Assembly: GCF_900079725.1 (NCBI RefSeq)
Contig: NZ_LT599032.1
Span: forward strand, 4,708,054 to 4,772,053
Source of the DNA: an uncultured Dysgonomonas sp.
Lineage (GTDB): Bacteria; Bacteroidota; Bacteroidia; Bacteroidales; Dysgonomonadaceae
Direction: 5' to 3'
DNA: 64,000 nucleotides
Numbering within the stretch: the stretch's first letter is position 1; each line of letters begins with the position of its first letter. Made by a program: the position numbers and the translations under genes. The notes beneath the pieces are model-generated. The model was not told the origin of the DNA, ran no database searches, and saw nothing but the letters and a program-made list of their open reading frames with translations. Positions 36,301 to 45,128 of the stretch are shown here, piece by piece.

Positions 36301-37605
36301 ATGCTCGGTATAGAGCCGGTGCGTGATGCTTTTGGCAGGGTATCGGACATTCAGTTGATTTCGTCCGAGACCTTAGGTCGTCCTCGTATCGATGTTGTAG
36401 TACAGACTTCGGGTCAGTTCCGTGATCTGGCTGCATCCCGCCTGTCTCTGATTACGCGCGCTGTGGAAATGGCAGCTTCGGCCAAGGATGATAAGAATGG
36501 CAACTATGTATCTACCAGTACAACCGAGATCGAGCGTCAGCTTGTAGAACAGGGCATACCGCCAAAGAATGCGCGTGAAATGTCTACCCAGCGTGTGTTT
36601 GGAGGTATCAACGGTATGTATGGTACAGGCATTCAAGGTATGGTTACCAGTGGCGATAAATGGGAGAGCGAGAAAGAAATAGCCGATACCTATATCAATA
36701 ACATGGGTGCAGTGTACGGTAGCGATAAAGAATGGGGCGAATACAAAGCGGGACTTCTTCGTGCAGTGCTACATAATACGGACGTTGTAGTACAGCCTCG
36801 CCAAAGCAATACATGGGGAGCATTGAGCCTCGACCATGTATATGAATTTATGGGAGGAATGAATCTGGCTGTTCGTGAAGTGACGGGTAAAGACCCGGAT
36901 GCTTACTTTGCCGATTATCGCAACCGCAACAATGCCAAGATGCAAGAACTTAAAGAAGCTATCGGAGTGGAGTCTCGCTCTACGGTTTTCAATCCGGCTT
37001 ATATCAAGGAAGTAATGAAAGGCAAGGCTTCGAGTGCCGCACAAATAACTGAAGTGGTGACCAATACCTATGCATGGAACGTAATGAAGCCCGACGTTGT
37101 CGACAACGAGATGTGGGACGAACTGTATGATGTATATGTAAAGGACTCGCACAATCTGGGTGTTCAGGGTTTCTTTAAGCAGGAAAATCCGGCAGCAATG
37201 CAGGAGATTACCGCCGTAATGTTGGAAACCGCCCGCAAAGGAATGTGGAAAGCATCGGAACAGCAATTAGCCGATGTAGCCAAACTACATACCGACTTGG
37301 TAAATGAATTCGGCGCAACAGGATCAGGCTTTTCGGGTTCGAATGCGAAGTTACAGAATTTCATTGCACAGAAATCTACTCCTGAGAATGCATCAGGCTA
37401 TAAGCAACAGCTTCAGAAGATGAAGACCGCAGATGCATCGTCCGACATCAACAAGAGTGGAACCGTACTGAAGAAAGACTCGATGAGCCAGTCTGACAAT
37501 GGCGAAGAAAACCCATTGAACGGTATCATTGTCGTTGCAGTCGTTTTGGTTGCATTCCTTGCACTATTGTTCGTACTGCGCAAAAAACGTAAGAGTAATA
37601 ACTAA
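33388..37605 (+). CDS. hmuS: HmuS, CobN-like membrane-anchored chelatase homologue
   Basis: The 1405-residue protein has one transmembrane helix near the N-terminus (residues 5-26) and another at the C-terminus (about 1375-1398). Between them lies a CobN/magnesium-chelatase H-like body (for example ALGGDAFAIVHGAKSAPPHTYIGAYLWSQ and the HFGTHGSLEFTPQKQVALS block). A Lys/Pro/Glu-rich linker interrupts it at about 795-850. HmuS proteins are thought to act on imported haem in anaerobes, with iron removal proposed. A MITE-like element begins at its stop codon, and the TAA is part of the target duplication. Confidence 0.85.
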   Translation: MSKSKVIIIICAVLLIIVGWIAWAKFASTTKIGLVNFQQFQVTSLIKSNTDDFISFEEVSLDDLDKLKKYDFVLGFGMGMNVSAEQRNKIQGAADNGTPIYIYAATNPDNNICSLDSIQKESVSSYISNGNRKNYQSLARYIRQHIDKKSFFVTPADSVVESASDVLYHLDDNVSFNTAAEYEKYIKEHNFYKEGGAKIAIVGGLNDPFSGNRANIDSMIVSFQNAGMNVYPVSSAMKRLDFLKQIQPDAVVYYAHGRLAMGQADAAVEWLKERNIPIFSPLTILQTKEDWMKDPMGMFGGFMSQSIVMPELDGAIYPYVVNAQEVDKDGLYLFKAIPDRLKNLTQIVNNFISLKRKSNADKKVAIYYFKGAGQETLTAQGLETVPSLYNLLKRLKAEGYKVDNLPATELEFEKLLMAQGAILSTYAEGAFDNYLKNGKPALVEKSEYESWIHQSLSDELYADVVNTYGEAPGAYMSVHKDNKYYLAVARIQLGNIALLPQPMAALGGDAFAIVHGAKSAPPHTYIGAYLWSQYAFKADAMLHFGTHGSLEFTPQKQVALSSNDWPDRLVGTIPHFYYYTIGNIGESMMAKRRSYATTLSYLTPPFMESNTRSQFKVLQDKIRDYYKTDEAHQSKASLAVKKIAVQMGLHRELRLDSVLSSPYTTADIERIENFSEEIANEKMTGQLYTTGIRYDAEKIKSSVLAMSADPIAYSLAALDKQRGKVTEQQLKNKVVFTQRYLEPAKVLVNQVLNGKTVDSTFICQVAGIQTKDLSEAKKILTPPRRGMMAMAASSGANGKPAAKSGGGHPSWIPKIGERPEETKTKKEEAPKPAEKPKKPEFTKEQKDRARAITEVERTINNIVNYKNALVQSPELELKSILNALSGGYIAPSSGGDAVANPNAVPTGRNLYSINAEATPSEVAWDKGITLVNATLDRYKKQHGEYPKKVSYTFWSSEFIESEGTTIAQALYMLGIEPVRDAFGRVSDIQLISSETLGRPRIDVVVQTSGQFRDLAASRLSLITRAVEMAASAKDDKNGNYVSTSTTEIERQLVEQGIPPKNAREMSTQRVFGGINGMYGTGIQGMVTSGDKWESEKEIADTYINNMGAVYGSDKEWGEYKAGLLRAVLHNTDVVVQPRQSNTWGALSLDHVYEFMGGMNLAVREVTGKDPDAYFADYRNRNNAKMQELKEAIGVESRSTVFNPAYIKEVMKGKASSAAQITEVVTNTYAWNVMKPDVVDNEMWDELYDVYVKDSHNLGVQGFFKQENPAAMQEITAVMLETARKGMWKASEQQLADVAKLHTDLVNEFGATGSGFSGSNAKLQNFIAQKSTPENASGYKQQLQKMKTADASSDINKSGTVLKKDSMSQSDNGEENPLNGIIVVAVVLVAFLALLFVLRKKRKSNN

Positions 37606-37765
37606 GAAACTGTTTAAATTTTAGTAAATGAAGCATTTTGAATCTAAAACGGCTCTTATCTTGTCAGAAATTTTATTGTTTAGCCCGCTAAACTCAAAAA
37701 TTTTGACTTCGAAACAGCTCGTTTTATCCTTCAAAATCATATTCTTGAAAAATTTAAACAGATTC
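37606..37765. mobile_element. MITE-like palindromic insertion
   Basis: A 160-bp element has imperfect terminal inverted repeats (GAAACTGTTTAAATTTT and AAAATTTAAACAGATTC, one mismatch). It is close to palindromic along its length, ending centrally in a GTTTAG-CCCG-CTAAAC hairpin. TAA is repeated at both edges (37603-37605 and 37766-37768), as expected of a 3-bp target duplication. It has no coding capacity. TIR and TNA-type target suggest mobilisation by an IS5-group transposase, which is inference. Confidence 0.8.
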
Positions 37766-37774
37766 TAAATATAG

Positions 37775-37810
37775 AGGTCGGAGACGTTGTCTGTACGATT
37801 TCTCCGACCT
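37775..37810 (+). promoter_or_regulatory. Hairpin immediately upstream of hmuT start
   Basis: A perfect 10-bp stem (AGGTCGGAGA with TCTCCGACCT, 16-nt loop) is followed by ATTATTTT and then the hmuT ATG 8 bp later. It looks like a partial terminator or a translation-limiting structure, and may be the original hmuS-hmuT element displaced by the MITE. Confidence 0.65.
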
Positions 37811-37818
37811 ATTATTTT

Positions 37819-38535
37819 ATGGAATTAATTATACAGATATTAATGCTTTTTATTGTTATAAATTGCATTGTAAAACTAAGTTTCTGGAAGCCTTGGCAGG
37901 CAGCTATATTTGGTCTGGTTTGTGCTGTTTTCGTCTTGTGGACGTGTCAGTATGCCACCATGCAGTCGAAGACCCAATTGGCCGACTATCTCAAAAACAT
38001 AAAGGTGATGCAGGATGCCGCCGTACTCATAACCATAGAGTCGGCCATTTGCTTTGCCTTCTGCTTTGCCGCCTTGCGGGATATGTTCGGCAAGAAAGTG
38101 AAACGCTGGATACAACCTCTCTATTGGTATCCTAGTTTACTGATATTCCCCGTATTATTCTATCTCCTCACTCAGCTGATATTCAGTTTTCCGGGAACGG
38201 ATTTCGATACCATATCCTATATTTTGGCCGTGGCCACTCTCCTTATTCTTCCGGCTTTGAGCTATTTGGTAAGATATGTATATCCCGAAAAGGAACTAAG
38301 GCTGGAGGTGTATTTCCTTGTCAGCCTTTTTGTATGCATTATAGGTCTGATAACTACCGTGAATGGAAATGTGACTTATGCCGCAGTAGAGGAACAACTG
38401 AATATAAAAGCCTTATTGCTGTCTTTGGGATTGTTCGGTACAGCTTTTGTACTGGGCTTTTTCTGGAATAAGGTAAAATGGATAATCAGACAAAAGAAAG
38501 AATCAAAGAACAAATTATCACAATCAACTAAATAA
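37819..38535 (+). CDS. hmuT: HmuT, polytopic inner-membrane protein
   Basis: The 238-residue protein has about six or seven hydrophobic segments (for example 1-22, 27-45, 68-90, 105-125, 135-155, 165-185, 200-218) and a basic C-terminal tail. It is named by its place between hmuS and the ExbB-like gene, as in the P. gingivalis hmu operon. Its function is unknown. The protein would form an inner-membrane complex with HmuU and HmuV, which is inference. Confidence 0.7.
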   Translation: MELIIQILMLFIVINCIVKLSFWKPWQAAIFGLVCAVFVLWTCQYATMQSKTQLADYLKNIKVMQDAAVLITIESAICFAFCFAALRDMFGKKVKRWIQPLYWYPSLLIFPVLFYLLTQLIFSFPGTDFDTISYILAVATLLILPALSYLVRYVYPEKELRLEVYFLVSLFVCIIGLITTVNGNVTYAAVEEQLNIKALLLSLGLFGTAFVLGFFWNKVKWIIRQKKESKNKLSQSTK

Positions 38536-38544
38536 GAATTATTA

Positions 38545-39147
38545 ATGGAAGCAATTTCAAAAGTATTATTCTGGGTAGCCAATAGTTTACTTATACCCGA
38601 CATTATTATCCTGTTATTCCTTTTTGCACGCTCACTACTGCTAATCGGTAGTTTCTACAATCAGTTTATGGTAAAAAGGAAAAACGACAAAGAATTGAAC
38701 AATAGAATTAAAAATCTAAATATAGCAAATCTGGATACGCTGAAAAGCTCGTTGCCCGAAAAGGACAACTCTCTGTTTGTCAGATGTCTTCGCGATTTGC
38801 TTACCACTCCCGCCAGCGATGCCTATTCCGACTATCTGATCTCCAACTTTGAGAATGAAGCGGAGAAAGATGCATCTCTATCGAAACTACTAGCCAAGAT
38901 GGGACCTGTACTGGGGCTTATCGGTACATTGATAGCCATGAGTCCGGCTTTGGTTGGACTATCTACCGGCGATATATCAGGGATGGCTTACAATATGCAG
39001 GTTGTATTTGCGACCACCGTTGTAGGGCTTGTTGTTAGCGCTGTCGGTCTGGTTACGCTTCAGTTCAAGCAACGCTGGTATGCCAAGGATGTGAATAATC
39101 TGGATTATGTGTCTAGAATACTAACCGAAAAACGAGAACAGGTATGA
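38545..39147 (+). CDS. hmuU: HmuU, MotA/TolQ/ExbB family channel subunit
   Basis: The 200-residue protein has an N-terminal hydrophobic segment and a paired C-terminal segment with the family motif KMGPVLGLIGTLIAMSPAL, then FATTVVGLVVSAVGLV. These proteins form proton channels with a MotB/ExbD-type partner. The next gene overlaps by 4 bp and encodes a small protein of that shape, so a dedicated energising module for haem transport or HmuS is likely. Confidence 0.85.
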   Translation: MEAISKVLFWVANSLLIPDIIILLFLFARSLLLIGSFYNQFMVKRKNDKELNNRIKNLNIANLDTLKSSLPEKDNSLFVRCLRDLLTTPASDAYSDYLISNFENEAEKDASLSKLLAKMGPVLGLIGTLIAMSPALVGLSTGDISGMAYNMQVVFATTVVGLVVSAVGLVTLQFKQRWYAKDVNNLDYVSRILTEKREQV

Positions 39148-39482
39148 GACGAGGACAAAGAAGAATCAGTAAATTCTCGAAAGAAGAGGATACCGATCCG
39201 CTAAGTGTGATCGTAAACCTTTTCGACGTGGCAATGGTTTTTGCTGTGGCTCTGATGGTGGCCATGGTGATGCATATGAATATGACAGAGGTTTTTACAC
39301 AAGAGGACTATACAATTGTAAAAAATCCGGGCAAAGATAACATGGAGATCATCACCAAAGAGGGGAATAAAATAAACAAATACACCCCGTCTCAAGACCA
39401 GTCTTCGACTCAGCAAAAGGGCAAGAAAGTGGGTATAGCCTACGAATTGGAAAACGGCGAAATAATCTATGTGCCCGAATGA
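39144..39482 (+). CDS. hmuV: HmuV, DUF2149 small membrane protein
   Basis: The 112-residue protein has a single transmembrane helix (VNLFDVAMVFAVALMVAMVMHM) with an Asp at its start, like the proton-binding Asp of ExbD/MotB. A short soluble domain ends NGEIIYVPE. The ATG overlaps the hmuU stop (ATGA), indicating translational coupling. DUF2149 proteins pair with ExbB-like partners. The last gene of the operon; a terminator follows. Confidence 0.8.
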   Translation: MRRGQRRISKFSKEEDTDPLSVIVNLFDVAMVFAVALMVAMVMHMNMTEVFTQEDYTIVKNPGKDNMEIITKEGNKINKYTPSQDQSSTQQKGKKVGIAYELENGEIIYVPE

Positions 39483-39526
39483 TATAGATAAAGAGTACGC
39501 TCTTCATTAAATACTATTTAATCGAT

Positions 39527-39564
39527 AAGGAACTACAGGCGATATGGCTTGTAGTTCCTTTTTT
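39527..39564 (+). terminator. Terminator of the hmu operon
   Basis: A perfect 11-bp stem (AAGGAACTACA with TGTAGTTCCTT, 12-nt loop) overlaps a T tract (39559-39564). It lies 45 bp after hmuV and before the convergent FISUMP gene. Confidence 0.9.
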
Positions 39565-39686
39565 ACTAATCAAATATCAATTGGCAGGCTGCTTTCTCAT
39601 TGGTCGCTTCTTTTATTGACTAATGATTTATAATAATATATTTGATAAACAGTGGTTTATTTGTTATCTTTTATGACAAATTCTTA

Positions 39687-41843
39687 TTACAATGAACTCT
39701 TTTTGCAGCGGACTGATTGTAAGCGCGTTTTATATATACTTCTTCTGGATACGCCTCCATTCCGAATCGCCAGGGCCCGTTCCCATGCATCATCTGCCGA
39801 AAATTGCGAAGAACTCCAAAAATTTGTATCCCATCCACGATGTTGCTGGTACATGATATCTGGGCTGATTCCATCCTCTTTACCTGTTATTCTGCCAACC
39901 ATTATAGCGCTGAATCCTCCCGATTTAGGTTCTTTACTATAATTTAGAGAGCCTATTTGATAAGCAAAAAAATTACCATCTAAAATAGGGCATATTTCTT
40001 TCATGGCAGCTCCATGTCCCAAATGATTATCCCCAATGGGATTGCCTCTGAACCATATATCTGTGTTCCAGGAGGGATTCCACCCCACAGGAGTGGTAGA
40101 GGAAATATGTGTATTCCATACTGTAATATCTGTCATATCATACATGCCATATTTGTCGATATTTTCATAAATTTCTTTCTCCAGCTCATGCCATTCCTCA
40201 TCTGAGGGCAAATGCCATCCATTCGGACAAATACCCTGTATTGGCTGGTTGGGAGTGGTATTTGCTTCATCTGTATTATCCGTTGCGTTGTAATTGCGTC
40301 CGCTCGCAGCGTACCAATTGTAGAGAAGTCCTTCTTCCCAGCGCCAATCAGTAGGAGTGGCACCCCAATCCAAAACTGTTCCCGGATCAAAATTAACTGC
40401 TCCTTTTTGAGGGTAGGCGTACTTAGGATTTCCCGAATCCTGTAATTCTGTCGATATATCAACATAGGGTTTTAATTCTTTTGTCCCATTGCTCCCTGCA
40501 GAATAGGCAGTAGTTGCAAGATTTGTTGTCATCCAACGTCCTGCGCTCCCAAAATAAGCCGAATAAAAAGGCTTTCCCTGCTCGTCGGTATGCCTCAATG
40601 CCCTGTCACTCCACATAGAGGGGTCGTTTGGTGCATTTTCAGGAGCATCGAAATCCCCAGACCGGCACTGTACCAGATGTACCTCCACTGGGTACATACG
40701 GGCTGTCGAAGCGGCATCTGTAAAATTAATCACCCCGATTTCCTTTCCTCTCGTTCCATCTATATTGACATTATAAGTAGGAAAATATGTTTTTGCAAAA
40801 GGATAAGTACCGTCGATGGTGTTCTTTCCATCCGATACCGGAATATTGATTTCATCTACGATTCCTGTAGTAGTTGTACTATAAGTTCTGTTCCATACCA
40901 GATTACTATAAACTTCTATCTCATTATTTGGAGTTGATAAAAAACGATAGTAATCCGCACCCGAAGGATTCAATGATGTGCTGTTGCGAAAGCGATAGCC
41001 AAACTCTTGCAGTTCGCCGCTATATCTGCTAACTACCAACCGATAATTTGTCTGGTTCATTCTCACCTGAACTGCTTTTTCAGAATAACACTCATTTCCC
41101 GGAAGCTCAAATGTCAGGATCGTTTCCCGGCTTTTGAACGGATCGCTGATATTCGCATTTCGGCTGGTAATAATATCCGACATGTCATTTAGATGGAAAT
41201 TAAAGGTTACGGGGCTGATGGTTGCCGGATTAGGAGTCCACGAGGTGGGATGATCATCTGGGTTAACAAAATTCAGACCACCAAAAGCTGAGGCTGCAAC
41301 AGCCGTTCTGTTCATGCTACCTTTTGTGGCGTCTGACCAGTTAATAGGCAAACTGAATTTTTTGTCGGAAGGAAAAGTTCGTATATCCAATCCACTTGGA
41401 AGATGAACCAATAGAGTATTGTCGTCTATCTTTTCTGTCGCCGGGTAAGTAGACGTTAAATCAGGAGGAGAAATCCCAGCCTTTACACCAAGTAAAGGTA
41501 CCCAACTCTTTCCTTCCCATTGATATACACCTTTACCGAAGCCATCGCATTGGTTTAAGTTATATACAAGAAGCCCTATGTGTAATGCATCTTGTTCATC
41601 CTTTACTATACTTGTATAGTTTGGATCCTCCTTGAACATAGGAAACAATTCATTCTTTGCTGTCAATTTAACTCTGGGGAGAACCAACCCTCTCGTAGAA
41701 TTTGCACCATAATTAGAATTTTCTTTAAGATCTAATATTGCCCCTGGAGAGGGGTTTAATGCTGATCCAATCGTCACCTGAGCACATATTGTCATTGGCG
41801 AAGTTAATGCTATCAGTGTAGCTAGTATTAAGATCTTTTTCAT
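39687..41843 (-). CDS. FISUMP-domain surface protein
   Basis: The 718-residue protein has a signal peptide ending at ICAQ (residue 22). The N-terminal part (VTIGSALNPSPGAILDLKEN...RGLVLPRVKL) is the motif that opens many Bacteroidetes surface proteins of this type, including GVYQWEGKSWVPL. The middle is beta-rich. The C-terminal ~200 residues are a Fib_succ_major domain (LLYNWYAASGRNYN, ICPNGWHLPSDEEWHELE, FWSSSQF, terminal LQSVRCKKSSL). It has no lipobox and no T9SS domain that I can see. Binding target unknown. It stands alone between convergent hmuV and divergent neighbours. Confidence 0.75.
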   Translation of the reverse strand: MKKILILATLIALTSPMTICAQVTIGSALNPSPGAILDLKENSNYGANSTRGLVLPRVKLTAKNELFPMFKEDPNYTSIVKDEQDALHIGLLVYNLNQCDGFGKGVYQWEGKSWVPLLGVKAGISPPDLTSTYPATEKIDDNTLLVHLPSGLDIRTFPSDKKFSLPINWSDATKGSMNRTAVAASAFGGLNFVNPDDHPTSWTPNPATISPVTFNFHLNDMSDIITSRNANISDPFKSRETILTFELPGNECYSEKAVQVRMNQTNYRLVVSRYSGELQEFGYRFRNSTSLNPSGADYYRFLSTPNNEIEVYSNLVWNRTYSTTTTGIVDEINIPVSDGKNTIDGTYPFAKTYFPTYNVNIDGTRGKEIGVINFTDAASTARMYPVEVHLVQCRSGDFDAPENAPNDPSMWSDRALRHTDEQGKPFYSAYFGSAGRWMTTNLATTAYSAGSNGTKELKPYVDISTELQDSGNPKYAYPQKGAVNFDPGTVLDWGATPTDWRWEEGLLYNWYAASGRNYNATDNTDEANTTPNQPIQGICPNGWHLPSDEEWHELEKEIYENIDKYGMYDMTDITVWNTHISSTTPVGWNPSWNTDIWFRGNPIGDNHLGHGAAMKEICPILDGNFFAYQIGSLNYSKEPKSGGFSAIMVGRITGKEDGISPDIMYQQHRGWDTNFWSSSQFSADDAWERALAIRNGGVSRRSIYKTRLQSVRCKKSSL

Positions 41844-42517
41844 ATAAAATTATGCGGAATAAAACATTACAGCCTCTCCATCTATGGAAAAAATGGACAA
41901 ATAAGGACACATATCTCCAATAACTGTTATGTAATAGTTATTACTTATGATTTGTACAATCTAGGGATCCTATCAAATGCATAACGTAAATTAAATTTTA
42001 AAACATTGTTTGTAACCGTTCATTAGAACAAAATAAGCTATTTTATATGTATTATCCAAACCATTTATTTGATTTTATATATGTTTAATCAGATTTTCGA
42101 CTTTCCACGTCCAAAAGCTATTTTCAGCTGAAAAAATATTTACTTCTACCATATCTTGGGGCTCGGCTATTGGGTATTCCCATTTACTACATATTTTAAA
42201 GTGTGGGTAAGAATAGGAGGTAACCTTTTTAGCGAAATCTTTTTTAAGTATTGATCAGATAATGTTTGATGAAGTGTCGGTGAGTTAAAAGCTACTAATC
42301 TCGACTACTGATTCGCATTGATAAGAAGTGGTTGATGATTTATTATAGGCTGTTTTGTTCAATAAAGATTATGTGAAGTGTGCTTTCAAGGAAAGTATAA
42401 ATGTCTTGGTATACTTAATTCTTCAGTTCGTATACAAGAAGGACTCTTTCATCTACCATTCAAATTCCGCCTTATATCAAACCCTACTTTCGTATCAGAA
42501 TCAAAAACAAAACCATT
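41844..42517. promoter_or_regulatory. 674-bp AT-rich divergent gap
   Basis: No gene is convincing here. The clearest structures are a perfect 14-bp palindrome TTTTCAGCTGAAAA (42121-42134) and a near-palindrome GATTTGTACAATC (about 41949-41961). No full TTG-N19/21-TAnnTTTG promoter was found on either strand, though both flanking genes must be expressed from here. Confidence 0.45.
42121..42134. promoter_or_regulatory. Perfect 14-bp palindrome
   Basis: TTTTCAGCTGAAAA is its own reverse complement and lies in the divergent gap, about 280 bp from the FISUMP gene start and 380 bp from the HU-like gene. It could be an operator. No binding protein is known. Confidence 0.35.
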
Positions 42518-42706
42518 ATGAATAAGAAAGAAACAATAATCAAAATCTCAGAGATGTCCGGAGTTAACTTAACTGAGTGCGAAAAGGTACAGGACTCCTT
42601 TGAGGTGATTTTCAGTAATGAACTATCTCAGTCAGGCGGGGCAATAAATGCTTTTGATAAGATATACAAAGTGATGAGTTTCATCAAAAGTAAAAAAGAT
42701 AACTAA
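42518..42706 (+). CDS. Mini HU-like protein, N-terminal domain only
   Basis: The 62 residues open NKKETIIKISEMSGVNLTECEKVQDSFEVIFSNEL, matching the helical dimerisation half of HU/IHF proteins. The beta-saddle and DNA-binding arm (about residues 45-90 of HU) are missing; the end is helical and basic (KVMSFIKSKKDN). It is 25 bp upstream of a TonB receptor gene. It may dimerise with full HU or be a degenerate remnant. The start ATG is well placed after a non-coding stretch. Confidence 0.6.
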   Translation: MNKKETIIKISEMSGVNLTECEKVQDSFEVIFSNELSQSGGAINAFDKIYKVMSFIKSKKDN

Positions 42707-42731
42707 TAATAACTATATAAATCTAAGAGCT

Positions 42732-45077
42732 ATGCATCTCAATTCAAAATCAATTATTACTATACTTATTTGTCTATTATATTCAGTTGGCATATCAGCC
42801 CAGACTAACGGGGTGCCAACCCAGACGATACGCGGTATTGTAACCGACAGGGCCTCGGGTGCCCCCCTGTCTTATGTTTCCATCGGGCTTCTTGACAAAC
42901 CTGAAATTGGAGTTACAGCAGATGAAGATGGTAAGTTTGTCCTGAATAATGTACCTGTGGGCAGGCATACGGTGCAAGCTACATTTGTAGGGTATGAGCC
43001 GGGTATTTATCGTGAAATATTGATTACTTCGGCAAAAGAGGTTTATCTGGAGATACAAATGAAAGAGAATATAAAGGAACTGGATGAAGTTGTGGTTTAT
43101 TCCCCCACCAATAAAACACTACCGCTTAACGAAATGGCTACTACAGGAGCCCGGATGCTTAGCGTAGAAGAAGCAAGTCGTTATGCCGGAGGAATGGATG
43201 ATCCGGCACGTTTGGTTGGTTCTTTTGCCGGAGTGTCGCCGAGTGTATCGAACAATGGTATATCCATTCATGGGAATGCCCCGCATCTTTTGCAATGGCG
43301 TTTGGAAGAAGTCGAGATACCTAATCCAAATCATTTCGCAGATATTTCCACATTAGGAGGAGGTATATTATCCTCCTTGAGCAGTAATGTACTAGGCAAC
43401 TCGGATTTCTTCACTGGTGCATTTCCTTCCGAATATAATAATGCCGTGTCGGGAGTATTTGATATGAAGCTGAGAAACGGAAATAACCGGAAATATGAAA
43501 ATACATTCCAACTCGGGATATTGGGGATCGATTTTGCTTCAGAAGGTCCATTAAGTAAGAGGCATAATGCATCATATATTTTCAATTATCGCTATTCAAC
43601 AACATCTCTTTTGGATTTAGGTGGAGATTTGGACTATCAGGATTTGAACTTTAAAGTAAATCTTCCAACAAAGAAAGTGGGTATATTTTCCGTCTGGGGA
43701 ACAGGTTTAATTGATAAAATCGTAACAGATTTTGAGGAAGATCCTGGTAAATGGGAAAAAAATGATGATGCAAAAAAATCTACAGCGAAACAAAATATGG
43801 TCTCTGTCGGTATAAGCCATCGTTATTTCTTTGATAATAGTACCCAGTGGAAAACAACTTTAGCAGCGACTTACTTTAACCATGATGCATGGGAGGATAT
43901 TTTTGATACAGGAATGAACCATACTCCATATATGAAAATGAAAAGAAGCAATACTAACCTTATTTTTACGACATCATTTAACCGTAAATTCAATAAGAAA
44001 TTTACGAATAAGACTGGATTTACATTCACTAAAATGTTCTATGATATGAGTATGGATCTATCCCCTTTTATAGATAGGCCGATGGAGAATATCACAAAAG
44101 GGGAAGGCAATACTGAACTTATATCCGGATACAACAGCTCATCGCTGGCATTAAACGATAAGATTTTACTAAATTTGGGGGTGGATGCGCAGATACTTAC
44201 TTTAAACAATAGCTGGACTATAGAGCCTCGTATCGGAATGAAATGGCAGACAGGTTTTAAATCGTCTTTTGCTCTAGCCTATGGGTTACATAGCCGTATG
44301 GAGAAGATGGATGTCTATTTTGCAAAAACAAATAAGACTGGAGATGAATTGGTTAATAAAAATCTGGATTTTACAAAATCTCACCATATCATGCTCACCT
44401 ATAATTATAAAATATCTAATGACATGAACCTAAGAATAGAGCCTTATTTTCAACACCTATATGATGTCCCGGTTATGACCGACAGTTCATATTCTGTACT
44501 GAACAGAAATGAGTTTTATGTAAAAAATGCATTAGTGAACAAAGGTAAGGGGCGTAATGTCGGCGTAGATATCACATTGGAAAAGTACCTTATAAATGGG
44601 TTGTACTACATGATCACAGGTTCGGTCTTTAATTCTAAATATTGCGGTGGAGACGGAGTTTGGCACAATACGAAGTTTAACAGAGGTTTTATACTAAATA
44701 CACTGATTGGTAAAGAATGGATGTTGGGAGGCAATAAACAAAATATACTAAGTGTTAATCTTAAATTTACACTTCAAGGTGGAGACCGTTATTCTCCTAT
44801 TAATGAAGAAGCTACAATGAATCATCCGGATAAAGAAGTGCAATATGATGAAAATAAGGCCTTTTCTAAGCAATATTCTCCTATGTTTATTGCTAATGCG
44901 ACAATTAGTTATAAAATCAATAAGAAAAAAATATCACACGAATTTGCCATAAAAACGATAAATCTGACAGAAGCCAAAGAGTATTATGGACATGAATATA
45001 ACTATAAGACAGATGTAATAGAGAAAAAAAGTGGTTCTACTTCAATACCGAATATAAGTTATAAAATAAATTTTTAA
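42732..45077 (+). CDS. TonB-dependent receptor with carboxypeptidase-like N-domain
   Basis: The 781-residue receptor has a signal peptide (to SAQ, residue 24), a CarboxypepD_reg domain (IRGIVTDRASGAPLSYVSIGLLDKP...GVTADEDGKFVLNNVPVGRHTVQATFVGYEPG), a plug (TGARMLSVEEASRYAGGMDDPARLVGSFAGVSPSVSNN) and a barrel ending in Phe (NISYKINF). No SusD-like partner is nearby. Substrate unknown. It is followed 51 bp later by a kinase/pseudokinase/LytTR set, which may sense or control the same function. Confidence 0.8.
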   Translation: MHLNSKSIITILICLLYSVGISAQTNGVPTQTIRGIVTDRASGAPLSYVSIGLLDKPEIGVTADEDGKFVLNNVPVGRHTVQATFVGYEPGIYREILITSAKEVYLEIQMKENIKELDEVVVYSPTNKTLPLNEMATTGARMLSVEEASRYAGGMDDPARLVGSFAGVSPSVSNNGISIHGNAPHLLQWRLEEVEIPNPNHFADISTLGGGILSSLSSNVLGNSDFFTGAFPSEYNNAVSGVFDMKLRNGNNRKYENTFQLGILGIDFASEGPLSKRHNASYIFNYRYSTTSLLDLGGDLDYQDLNFKVNLPTKKVGIFSVWGTGLIDKIVTDFEEDPGKWEKNDDAKKSTAKQNMVSVGISHRYFFDNSTQWKTTLAATYFNHDAWEDIFDTGMNHTPYMKMKRSNTNLIFTTSFNRKFNKKFTNKTGFTFTKMFYDMSMDLSPFIDRPMENITKGEGNTELISGYNSSSLALNDKILLNLGVDAQILTLNNSWTIEPRIGMKWQTGFKSSFALAYGLHSRMEKMDVYFAKTNKTGDELVNKNLDFTKSHHIMLTYNYKISNDMNLRIEPYFQHLYDVPVMTDSSYSVLNRNEFYVKNALVNKGKGRNVGVDITLEKYLINGLYYMITGSVFNSKYCGGDGVWHNTKFNRGFILNTLIGKEWMLGGNKQNILSVNLKFTLQGGDRYSPINEEATMNHPDKEVQYDENKAFSKQYSPMFIANATISYKINKKKISHEFAIKTINLTEAKEYYGHEYNYKTDVIEKKSGSTSIPNISYKINF

Positions 45078-45128
45078 CTTCCGGTTTTAACAATGTGAGT
45101 GCTTGATTTTTTTAACTTAGCAGTATAG

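Noticed and set aside
37606-37765. Possible stable regulatory RNA or riboswitch between hmuS and hmuT
   Set aside because: Terminal inverted repeats with flanking TAA duplication and near-complete palindromy fit a MITE better than a riboswitch.
39652-39942. Plus-strand frame of 96 residues opposite the FISUMP gene end
   Set aside because: It lies antisense to a clearly coding FISUMP domain and has no recognisable features.
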